From NCBI GenBank assembly GCA_016782825.1, contig JADHXT010000024.1, positions 1-18,302 of the forward strand: a stretch of DNA of 18,302 bases, written 5' to 3'. The notes beneath the pieces are model-generated. The model saw only the letters and a program-made list of their open reading frames with translations, searched no databases and had not been told where the DNA came from. Position numbers and translations under genes: made by a program. Positions within the stretch are counted from its first letter, which is position 1. Each line of letters begins with the position of its first letter. This DNA is from Candidatus Brocadiia bacterium. GTDB lineage: Bacteria > Planctomycetota > PUPC01 > DSUN01. Positions 8,368 through 14,909 of this stretch are shown piece after piece.

Positions 8368-8675
8368 TGCTCATCAGGAGGCGGGAACATCCGTGCAAGA
8401 GCTCCGGCCGGCTCCCCTGATGCCTCGTTTTCTTGCGGCGTCTTGTTCTTCGTTGGAGCCTTTCCGGTCCCATCCGATTCGGGGCCTGTCTCCCCCTGGG
8501 TCACTTCCTGTTGTCGCGGCTGCTCCTCTGGCTTCTGATTCCTCGGCGTGAACTTCCTGCCACACGCCTTGCACAGACGGATGCGCCTCTTGCCCATCGT
8601 CTTCGTGCGACGGAAGCCCTTGCAGACGGATCTTCCTTCCTCCCCGCAGTAGGGGCACTTGAATGGTCTTCCCAT
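8355..8675 (-). CDS. Small Cys4 zinc-ribbon protein
   Basis: This 106-residue protein is the first gene of the cluster. Residues 7-39 form one zinc ribbon (Cys7, Cys10, Cys35, Cys38) with a strongly basic middle, KGFRRTKTMGKRRIRLCKACGRKF. The ribbon resembles those of IS1 InsA-type and other nucleic-acid-binding proteins. The rest is a low-complexity Gln/Glu/Lys/Pro tail, probably disordered. GAGGTGA at 8682-8688 is an excellent ribosome-binding site 6 nt before the ATG at 8675; an alternative longer frame starting at 8697 is a shadow. Function is unknown. A transposase-accessory origin is possible, but no transposase catalytic domain lies next to it. Confidence 0.65.
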   Translation of the reverse strand: MGRPFKCPYCGEEGRSVCKGFRRTKTMGKRRIRLCKACGRKFTPRNQKPEEQPRQQEVTQGETGPESDGTGKAPTKNKTPQENEASGEPAGALARMFPPPDEQWTS

Positions 8676-8681
8676 GTAGCA

Positions 8682-8717
8682 TCACCTCACGGGACATGGA
8701 AGAAGCCTGAGTATATA
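8682..8717 (-). promoter_or_regulatory. Ribosome-binding site and TATA-like promoter of the zinc-ribbon cluster
   Basis: Read on the minus strand, TTATATACT (8710-8718) lies about 35-40 nt before the ATG at 8675. TATACT is a good bacterial -10 box, but no -35 box is seen at 16-18 nt. The same bases also fit a TATA element placed about 26 nt before a short-leader start. GAGGTGA at 8682-8688 is the ribosome-binding site. Confidence 0.35.
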
Positions 8718-8888
8718 AGGGTTTGTGAGGACTGGGGGGTGGTGAGATGCCTCAAGGGCCTCTGTGCCACTTGACCATAGGAGCGGACCGGGACGTGGCA
8801 CGGAAGTGAATCAGGTGCGTGATCTGCTGCGTGCGGTCGGGAGGGCAGTCGTGAGTCACACAACCAGAGCACTTGGGATACGTAACCA

Positions 8889-8938
8889 CCGGCTCTGCAG
8901 GTCGGAGGCTGCGGGTTCGAGCCCCGCTATCTCCACCA
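8889..8938 (+). tRNA. tRNA 3'-end fragment (anticodon stem to CCA)
   Basis: T-arm GCGGG-TTCGAGC-CCCGC (8911-8927) is perfectly paired and followed by a 7-nt acceptor strand TATCTCC, discriminator A and an encoded CCA (8936-8938). CCGGC (8889-8893) and GTCGG (8901-8905) can pair around a 7-nt loop TCTGCAG, but position 33 is not T. No matching acceptor 5' strand (GGAGATA) or D-arm occurs within 100 nt upstream, so it is probably a truncated tRNA (or tmRNA) end rather than a working gene. Such 3' ends are typical attachment sites of integrative elements. Confidence 0.5.
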
Positions 8939-9618
8939 GGTCCGGGGGCGAGCCGCCACTACGGTCGGTCGCAATTCTGCCAGTCGCCGGAGCTCGCTGC
9001 GTTCTGATGTCGGGGTCCGCGCTCCAGGCAGGCCACGTGAGATGCGCATCCGAGGTGTTCGCCCAGATCTCGCGATCAGATAGAGTTGCTCGAAGGCGGT
9101 CGCTTTGCCACTGTGGTTCCGCATGCGCGATCGTGGCATGAGCCCAAACGATCTGTCATGGTCGCTGCGGCCCGAGTCGGGATGGACACTTCACTTCGCC
9201 AGCGACCAACACGTGCAGATGAACATACGCGTGTGGAAGGAGACAGGGGCCAGAGGGACGCAACGGCGGAAGGGGGAGGAGCTACCGCCATTGTTGCCGT
9301 GGTCCCCCGCCAGAGGCAGTATGAGGGCGCCGTGGGTCGAGACAAGCGCGAACACCCGTTGCCGCCTCCGCGCCCGCGAGCGCGCCATGCCCAAGCTCCG
9401 CTGCGCCGCCGGCGTCTGTCAAGGGTACGCTGTGTCCTCACGCCCCACCAAGGCAGCGCGCGACCCTCAGTCCGAAAGAGGCCTCCATACTTCCCAAGCA
9501 TCGGTGAGCCCTGACCCAACCGAATGCTCTCCTGCACCACTGTTGGGGCTTGACCCCACTCCTGGTTTGTGGCATGTACAATCGTGCCGTGAGAGAGTCA
9601 CGCGCCGAGGATGTGGAC
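8939..9618. other. Long gap without a supported gene
   Basis: About 680 bp separate the tRNA-like end from the DUF4091-type gene. Several frames are open because of high GC, but none shows a plausible domain, signal peptide or ribosome-binding site. The stretch contains one copy of a GC-rich palindromic repeat (9369-9395) and, near the end, the motifs TTGACC (9550) and TACAAT (9577). These lie 21 nt apart, too far for a standard promoter. It presumably holds the leader of the downstream operon. Confidence 0.5.
9369..9395. repeat. GC-rich palindromic repeat, copy 1
   Basis: These 27 bp match 12578-12604 with a single difference (A at 9379 for G at 12588), and weaker similarity continues about 10 bp to the right. 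The core is an inverted repeat around CGCGCCCGCGAGCGCG, here with one base breaking the symmetry. It lies in the gap upstream of the DUF4091-type gene. Confidence 0.6.
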
Positions 9619-11877
9619 ATGATGAAGGTGCGGATGTCATTAGTTCTGGGGCTTCTCCTTGTGTCGATCACGGGGGCGGCCGATCTCGTCGCCAACGGAG
9701 GGTTCGAGACGCCCGAGGACCCAGCCAAGCCTTCTCCATTGGCCGAGGGTGTGCGTCCGTTCTACGCAGGAACACAGCCGTCTCCCTTCGCGGGATGGCG
9801 GTTCGGCGGCAGATACGAGAATGGCCGGTACTCGGTCCACGCTTCGACGGAATCGCGCTCGGGCAGGCTCTCGTGCGAGATTCGTTGCGAGAGGAAGGGG
9901 CGTGGCGGCATCGCCTCGCCGCCGTTCACGCTTCGGCCCGGCACCATCCTGTCCGTGTCCCTCTGGATCAGGGCACGTGGGGCAGAGGGTGGTCGGGTCT
10001 TCCTGAACTTCGAGGGCTCCCCGGGCGACGGTTGGCACCACGTGGATCTTCCGCGCGGCACGTACGACTGGACGAAAGTCACCCGACGCTGCGTCGTGCC
10101 TGTCCGTCACGAACGGGCGGACGGCCAGACTCTCGTGCTTTTCATCTACTCGAAGGCCACGGGCTCGACCTGGATCGACGACGTGACCGTCGAGACCGTG
10201 GACGTGAACGCCCTGGCCGAGGCGCCGGACACTCCGGCACTGGCTCCGCCCCGCCCGAAAGCCATCGCCGAGCCAGAAGGCTCCGTGGGGTACCGTGTCG
10301 ACGTGGCATCGGCCCTCGAGAAAGTCCTGCCCGACACCGACTACGCACGGACGCCGCGGGCACGGGCATCCCTGGCTATGGCCCGCAACGAGTACGAGGC
10401 CGTGCAGGTGGTCGTCGAGGCGCCGTGGCGAGACGTCCGCATTCGGTGCGTGACATTCTCCGACCTCAAGGGGCCTGGGGGACAGCTCCTGCCGGCGAGC
10501 GCCTTGAACTGGCGGCGGGTGGACTTCGTCGAGACCGCGATCGCTCCGCTCTACCCGGTCGACCGCGTCGGCCTCTATCCCGATCCGCTCATGCCTGCCG
10601 GGCCGTTCACCGTGACGGCGCCGTTCCGCGTGCCCGTCTGGGTGGACGTACGGACCGCGAAGGACACGGCGCCCGGCATCTACAGAGGCGCGATCACCGT
10701 CGAACCTGAGGGCCTGAGGCCGACACGCATCCCGCTGACGGTCACCGTCTGGGACTTCGCCTTGCCGGACGAGACCCACCTCCGCACCCTCACCTGGCTC
10801 GGCACCGGCGTAGTTCGAGCGTTCTACGGCCTCAAGTGGTCTCCCGAAGCAAACCGCATGTTCGAAGAGACCATTCAACGCTATCAGGACATGCTGCTCG
10901 AGCACCGTCTCGGCCCGGGCGGTGAGGTCGTCTCGCGGGTGCAGAAGAACAGGAAGACGGGCCGTTATGATTTCTCCCATGTGGATCGCAACCTCGAACG
11001 GCTCCTGGGGAAGGGGATGAACGCGTTCATCATGGGCACGGCGCCGAACCTGAAGCGCGCAGGGAAGAAGGAGTACTCCCGCGAGTTCATCGCCAGCTTC
11101 ACCGAGATGCTGAAGGCCTACGGCGACCACCTTCGCGCGAAGGGCTGGATCGATCGGGCCTATGTCTACACCTACGACGAGGCGCCGAGGTTCGCGTGGC
11201 CCGAGGTGCGGAAGGTCGCGAAGGCCATCCGCTCCGCCGCGCCGGAGCTTCGCATCCTCCAGTGCCTCAACCAGCCTGACGGCGTCAAAGCCCTCGCCGG
11301 GGCCGTGGACGTCTTCGACGTCTACATCGGACAGTACCACAGGACCGGCGTGGCTTCCCTCCAACGGCGTGGCACCGAGGTGTGGCTTGCCGTTTGCTGC
11401 TATCCCATGGACCATCCGAACCTCTTCATCGAGTATCCCCTGCTCGACGCTCGAATCATCCCCATGTTCTGCTGGAAGTACGGTGCACGGGGTTTCGAGT
11501 ACTGGTCCCCGAATTCCTGGGGGCGGAACTGGCGGCAGAAGAAGCCGAACCAGTGGCCCGACGTGCCATGGGACCCGAACACAGTCGGCCGTTACAACGG
11601 AGACGGCTACCTCCTCTACCCCGGACCGGACGGTGTGCCGTATCCCTCGATCCGGCTGCGGGCGCTGCGCGACGGCTTCGAGGACTATGAGTACATGTGG
11701 GCCTTGAACAGAATGGCCCGCCAGGCTCCCTCTCCGTCCGTGAAGGCCCTGCTCGGGATGGACGCACTCATTCGGGACGATGGGAGCTTTGCGAACGATG
11801 CCGAGAAGTACTTCACGTTCCGCGCTAAGGTCGCGGAGGCCATCGTCAACCTGAAGCGATTGGGAGCAGCGGAGTGA
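9619..11877 (+). CDS. Secreted DUF4091/GH123-like glycosidase with N-terminal binding module
   Basis: This 752-residue protein starts with a signal peptide (core MSLVLGLLLVSITGAA). Residues about 25-195 form a CBM4/9-like beta-sandwich beginning with NGGFETP and ending in WIDDVTVE. A beta domain and then a TIM barrel follow, with hallmarks of DUF4091, relatives of GH123 beta-N-acetylgalactosaminidases: YTYDEAP, with the adjacent acids Asp520 and Glu521, and near the C-terminus DGYLLYPG and RLRALRDGFEDYEY. In GH123 such an Asp-Glu pair supports substrate-assisted catalysis; that this protein works the same way is inference. It likely cleaves amino-sugar-containing glycans outside the cytoplasm. 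ATG 9619 is chosen for GAGG 8 nt upstream and a standard-length signal peptide. Its stop overlaps the start of the next gene, which repeats its N-terminal module. Confidence 0.8.
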   Translation: MMKVRMSLVLGLLLVSITGAADLVANGGFETPEDPAKPSPLAEGVRPFYAGTQPSPFAGWRFGGRYENGRYSVHASTESRSGRLSCEIRCERKGRGGIASPPFTLRPGTILSVSLWIRARGAEGGRVFLNFEGSPGDGWHHVDLPRGTYDWTKVTRRCVVPVRHERADGQTLVLFIYSKATGSTWIDDVTVETVDVNALAEAPDTPALAPPRPKAIAEPEGSVGYRVDVASALEKVLPDTDYARTPRARASLAMARNEYEAVQVVVEAPWRDVRIRCVTFSDLKGPGGQLLPASALNWRRVDFVETAIAPLYPVDRVGLYPDPLMPAGPFTVTAPFRVPVWVDVRTAKDTAPGIYRGAITVEPEGLRPTRIPLTVTVWDFALPDETHLRTLTWLGTGVVRAFYGLKWSPEANRMFEETIQRYQDMLLEHRLGPGGEVVSRVQKNRKTGRYDFSHVDRNLERLLGKGMNAFIMGTAPNLKRAGKKEYSREFIASFTEMLKAYGDHLRAKGWIDRAYVYTYDEAPRFAWPEVRKVAKAIRSAAPELRILQCLNQPDGVKALAGAVDVFDVYIGQYHRTGVASLQRRGTEVWLAVCCYPMDHPNLFIEYPLLDARIIPMFCWKYGARGFEYWSPNSWGRNWRQKKPNQWPDVPWDPNTVGRYNGDGYLLYPGPDGVPYPSIRLRALRDGFEDYEYMWALNRMARQAPSPSVKALLGMDALIRDDGSFANDAEKYFTFRAKVAEAIVNLKRLGAAE

Positions 11878-12500
11878 CCGGGACACGGATCATGCTCCAC
11901 CTGTCGATACTGCTTGGCTGGCTCAGCCCGGGGGCCTCCGCGGGGGAGACCCCCGTGGGGAACCTCATCCGGAACCCTTCGTTCGAGACGCGCAGCGGTC
12001 CGCGGAAGCTCTACCCCGCCGAGCCGTGGGGCTACGGCCACTTGGACGGTCTGTCGCGCAGCCCCTTTGCACATTGGGGATACTCAGGGTTCTGGGACGG
12101 AGGGGAGTACGACATCAAGCTCGGCCCCGGGCGGACGGGCAAGCTGAGTGTGCTGCTTGTCTGCCGGGCGCGCGGGCGGGGCGGCATCTGCACGGATGCG
12201 ATTCGCGTGAAGGTCGGCACGACGCTCCGTTTCCGCGGCCACTTCAAGCGCACGCATGCTCGAGGCAGGTGCTGGGTCAACTTCGAGGGAGACCCGGGCG
12301 ACGGCTGGGCGTTGATCCCCATTCCCGATCCCGGGCACGGCGAGTGGACCGAGGTCCGGGGCGAGGTCACGGTCAAGCCCCCTCGAGGCAAGCGCGAGCC
12401 TGCGCCAGACGGCACGGTGGCGATTCACGTCTTCATCTACACCCGCGCGTATGGCGAACTGTGGATTGATGATGTCACCCTCACTTCCGTCGCACCTTGA
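11874..12500 (+). CDS. Stand-alone CBM4/9-like secreted binding protein
   Basis: This 208-residue protein consists of a signal peptide (MLHLSILLGWLSPGASAG) and one beta-sandwich module paralogous to the N-terminal module of the preceding gene. Shared features are NPSFET against NGGFET, a GRGGI stretch, FEGxPGDGW, and the closing WIDDVT. No catalytic domain is present, so it probably only binds carbohydrate, perhaps delivering or holding the same substrate. The GTG at 11874 overlaps the TGA of the upstream gene (GTGA) behind GGGAG, indicating translational coupling; ATG 11892 is an alternative that keeps the signal peptide. It could be a truncated sibling of the large gene after duplication, but the frame is intact and the C-terminus coincides with the end of the module. 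Confidence 0.72.
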   Translation: MTGTRIMLHLSILLGWLSPGASAGETPVGNLIRNPSFETRSGPRKLYPAEPWGYGHLDGLSRSPFAHWGYSGFWDGGEYDIKLGPGRTGKLSVLLVCRARGRGGICTDAIRVKVGTTLRFRGHFKRTHARGRCWVNFEGDPGDGWALIPIPDPGHGEWTEVRGEVTVKPPRGKREPAPDGTVAIHVFIYTRAYGELWIDDVTLTSVAP

Positions 12501-12576
12501 TCTTGTCCAGCTTTGCTCCGTCTTCCCAGTAGGCAGAGGTGAGCTTGTGTTTGCCGGCCGCGAGGCCGAAGTCTAC
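12481..12576 (-). pseudogene. C-terminal fragment of a carbohydrate-related protein
   Basis: The minus strand encodes about 31 residues ending in a proper TGA at 12481, with GLAAGKHKLTSAYWEDGAKL and DKIKVRRK. This closely resembles the final strands of jelly-roll or sugar-binding modules (AGxHxLxxxxREDGxxLDKI). In frame, the sequence upstream runs into the palindromic repeat at 12577, where protein-like character ends. The remainder of the gene is missing. It overlaps the 3' end of the plus-strand binding-protein gene by 20 nt. Confidence 0.5.
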
Positions 12577-12604
12577 GCGCGCCCGCGGGCGCGCCATGCC
12601 CAAG
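12577..12604. repeat. GC-rich palindromic repeat, copy 2 (perfect 18-bp palindrome)
   Basis: GCGCGCCCGCGGGCGCGC (12577-12594) is a perfect 18-bp palindrome. The 27 bp at 12578-12604 match 9369-9395 with one difference. It abuts exactly the point where the gene fragment at 12481-12576 stops resembling protein, and it lies 38 bp upstream of repeat copy B. Confidence 0.6.
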
Positions 12605-12641
12605 AGCCGCAGCCCTGGTCGTTAGGAGGCGCGGCATGCAG

Positions 12642-12730
12642 ACTTGACACTCGCCGCGTGGCGGGCCATCCCTATCTTTGGCGCCGCGATCTTCTCCCGC
12701 CATCCGTGGCGGTTCCCAAGCGACGTTCAC
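12642..12730 (+). repeat. Intergenic repeat, copy B
   Basis: This 89-bp unit aligns with 136-223 over its full length (identical ACTTGACAC, CGCCGCGTGGCGGG differing at the edges, ATCCCTATC, and GACGTTCAC at the end). It keeps TTGACA followed by a 17-nt spacer and CATCCC, but no plus-strand gene lies downstream: the next gene (12814-14271) runs towards it. The rest of 12501-12813 holds only the gene fragment and the palindrome. Confidence 0.75.
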
Positions 12731-12813
12731 ACGCGAATGAAAGACGGACCTCGGGTCGCCCGTACAGGCTTGTCGCTAGATGTCGCCCAGCTCTGCCCGA
12801 CTTCTTCGACTTC

Positions 12814-14271
12814 CTAATGGCCTACCCGAATCGTACTTACCGGATACCAGCCATCCTCCCCGCGCCCCTTGATTCCCAGCCGGATCGCCGGTGCCAGCGA
12901 CTCGGTTCCGACCACCGCAATGCTGAGCGAGTACTCGCCGGCGGGCACACCGGCCGGCAGCGCGATGGTGTCGACCACCGCCGCAATCTCGCCGTTCGGC
13001 AGTTCCCACTCACCCCTGTAGAAGTCGTTGGTGAAGAGCGGCACAGAGCCGGGCAGCCACTTCTCCACGGTCACCGTGCCGACGAACACCTTGCGGAAAC
13101 CCTTCGCGTTGCTGAGCCGGTAGGCGACGCGATACGGTCTGTAGCACGGGGCTGAACCGACGTTCTGCCACTTCATGGCGATCACCGACTCGCCGCCTAC
13201 GGTGAGTGTGGCGGGGTGCCGTAGTTCGCGCAGGACCAGCCGGTAGCCGAGGCGCCGAACGAAGCGCTCGATCTCGGCGCGGACCTCGGGCTTTTCCGGC
13301 AGGGGCGCGGACTTGTTGTTCAGATGGGAACCGTGGAGCGCCAGGGCATAGTTGAAGATGAAACGTAGCGACCATTTCTCCTGCACCCATCGCCGCATGT
13401 CCCAGCAGCTCTCCCAGGCCACCGGCGCTGTCTTCCAGGCATCCTGAATCCCTGCCTTCCGGATCCAGCCGGGGTAGCCCTTGCGCATGTGGCACCACGT
13501 CTTCGAGAATCCGCCCATGTCGCCCAAGCAGTCGGCGCGCCAGCCGCAACCGTGTTGCGTGGCGTACGTGAGCATCGGGCCTCCGCCGATCAGCATCAGA
13601 AGCGGGGTCTTCTTGAAGGCCGCCAGATAGGCGTCCACGATCTTCCGCTGCGTCTCCGGCGTCGGCATCCTGGCCGTCTTCGAGTTGCTCATGTGCCATT
13701 CGCCCCACCAGCCCACCGAGCCTAGATCGACGTGGTCGATGTCCGGATGGCCGTCGTAGCGTTCCCCGAGTCGTCCAATGAAGTCGAGATGCCGCTCCAA
13801 CACGACGGCATCGTCGAGGTCGGGGACGGGCATCTTCAGGCCGGCGCCGTATTCCGCTTCGAGGATGCGCCCGCCCACATCCTTGAGCCACGCCGGGAAG
13901 TACGGGTCGCGCCGTGACGTCGAGCAGCACATCACGCGGAAGGCGAGTCGCTGGCCGGCCGCGCGGCTCTCCTTGAGGACGCTGTCGAGGAACCCTGTGT
14001 CAAGTCTGCCCGCCTGCGGCTCAAGCGTCCCCCAGCCCCAACGGGCGTAATGGACGGTGGAGGGCAGCCAGTCCGGCAGGTTCTTGTCGCGCATCCTGGC
14101 GACGTGGAAGGTCTGCCAGCCCATGCCGGGGTTCGAGAGGAGTTCCCAGGTTTCTTGGGGTGTCACGGTTACCATGGCGGGGATCCGTTCTGCGGCGGTC
14201 GTCTTGTGCGGAAGCAACGAGGTGACCAGCAGGCCCAGCAGAACCAGCATAGGTTTCAGATCTGTCTTCAC
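12814..14271 (-). CDS. Secreted DUF4832-type TIM-barrel protein
   Basis: This 485-residue protein has a signal peptide (MLVLLGLLVTSLLPHKTTAA). It then has the arrangement of DUF4832 proteins: SNPGMGWQ (residues 46-53) at the start of a glycosidase-like (beta/alpha)8 fold and GSVGWWGEWH (184-193), where Glu191 could be a catalytic acid. A C-terminal beta domain (about 350-485) closes with GWYPVSTIRVG. The family is thought to comprise clan GH-A-like glycoside hydrolases, but no activity can be assigned from sequence. The GTG start at 14271 is preceded by GGAGG at a 6-nt distance; ATG at residue 8 is an alternative. It is the only gene between two debris-filled gaps and is probably transcribed alone. 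Confidence 0.75.
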   Translation of the reverse strand: MKTDLKPMLVLLGLLVTSLLPHKTTAAERIPAMVTVTPQETWELLSNPGMGWQTFHVARMRDKNLPDWLPSTVHYARWGWGTLEPQAGRLDTGFLDSVLKESRAAGQRLAFRVMCCSTSRRDPYFPAWLKDVGGRILEAEYGAGLKMPVPDLDDAVVLERHLDFIGRLGERYDGHPDIDHVDLGSVGWWGEWHMSNSKTARMPTPETQRKIVDAYLAAFKKTPLLMLIGGGPMLTYATQHGCGWRADCLGDMGGFSKTWCHMRKGYPGWIRKAGIQDAWKTAPVAWESCWDMRRWVQEKWSLRFIFNYALALHGSHLNNKSAPLPEKPEVRAEIERFVRRLGYRLVLRELRHPATLTVGGESVIAMKWQNVGSAPCYRPYRVAYRLSNAKGFRKVFVGTVTVEKWLPGSVPLFTNDFYRGEWELPNGEIAAVVDTIALPAGVPAGEYSLSIAVVGTESLAPAIRLGIKGRGEDGWYPVSTIRVGH

Positions 14272-14670
14272 GACCTCCCTCCGTAAGCGTGCAGACCTGT
14301 GGACATCTTACCGGATTCTCCGCCTACGGACAACACGTATCTCCTCCCTCCTCCCCAACGCCCTTCCCAATCCAGCCCTTCCTACAGCCCGGCCCAATGA
14401 AGCGGCACTCACAGCAAACCAGGTGGGTCCCTGCACATGCCGCCTGAAGCAGTGTAGCAGAGAGGAGCCAGAATGTCGAGGAGCCAAAGGACTTGCGTTG
14501 GCCGGGGTGGGCAAGCACGGGTACAGGAGTCTGCCGGGCCGCGATGACCCTTGAGGTGTCCTGTCTTGGCGGTATGTGTGCCACTCCGGCCCGCTGGGGC
14601 ACTGCCGACCGCGCGCGAGCAAGTAAGCACCTCGCAGGCTGTAACGGCTTTCCAACGAAGCACATCGGAG
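14272..14670. other. Gap upstream of DUF4832 gene, no gene seen
   Basis: The first ~80 bp are the leader of the minus-strand DUF4832 gene. The remainder has short open frames on both strands without domains, signal peptides or good ribosome-binding sites. It merges to the right into the hairpin-rich stretch at 14671-14747. Confidence 0.45.
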
Positions 14671-14747
14671 CTTTGGCAGCCCCCCAACCTGCTAGTGCGG
14701 GGGCTGCCAAAGCAATGCCAAAGCGGTAGCGCTGTCGCGAAGACAGC
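14671..14747 (+). ncRNA. Possible structured RNA: two consecutive hairpins
   Basis: CTTTGGCAGCCCCC (14671-14684) and GGGGGCTGCCAAAG (14699-14712) form a perfect 14-bp stem with a 14-nt loop. TGCCAAAG recurs at 14716-14723, so the left arm could pair with either copy. A second hairpin, GCTGTC-GCGAA-GACAGC (14731-14747), follows at once. Neither has a T-run, so ordinary intrinsic termination is unlikely. The structures lie just upstream of a short ORF with a good ribosome-binding site, which would fit a structured leader RNA. Identity is unknown. Confidence 0.4.
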
Positions 14748-14764
14748 ACACTTGAGGGGTGACG

Positions 14765-14887
14765 ATGAGTATCGAGCATATTGGGACAGGCACGATAGCG
14801 CAAGCGGTGCATGAAGCAACACGCCGACGTGGAGGCAAGCTGAAGAGGACGCGGAGCTACCAGAGCGCTCGTCGCAGACAACGGTGA
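14765..14887 (+). CDS. Possible 40-residue Arg-rich peptide
   Basis: ATG 14765 is preceded by GAGGGGT (14754-14760), one of the better ribosome-binding sites in the window. The ORF encodes 40 residues: a neutral N-terminal part (MSIEHIGTGTIAQAVHEA) and a very basic C-terminal half (RRRGGKLKRTRSY and RRRQR) typical of RNA- or DNA-binding helices. It lies downstream of the two hairpins. It may be a small nucleic-acid-binding protein or the broken start of a longer gene; frames beyond the stop show no clear continuation. It is too short for a firm call. Confidence 0.3.
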   Translation: MSIEHIGTGTIAQAVHEATRRRGGKLKRTRSYQSARRRQR

Positions 14888-14909
14888 TGTTGCGGTGTCG
14901 TGCTGGCTC

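Noticed and set aside
8839..8938. Complete ~100-nt tRNA starting at GGAGGGC
   Set aside because: Only five of seven acceptor positions would pair (one a wobble), and no D-arm can be folded.
9550..9582. Promoter TTGACC ... TACAAT
   Set aside because: The spacer is 21 nt, outside the usual 16-19 nt; it is noted only as motifs.
9105..10709. 534-residue plus-strand ORF
   Set aside because: Most of it lies inside the DUF4091-type gene in another frame, and the part before 9619 has no ribosome-binding site or recognisable domain.
9640..11886. 748-residue minus-strand ORF
   Set aside because: It is fully antisense to the DUF4091-type gene and has low-complexity composition.
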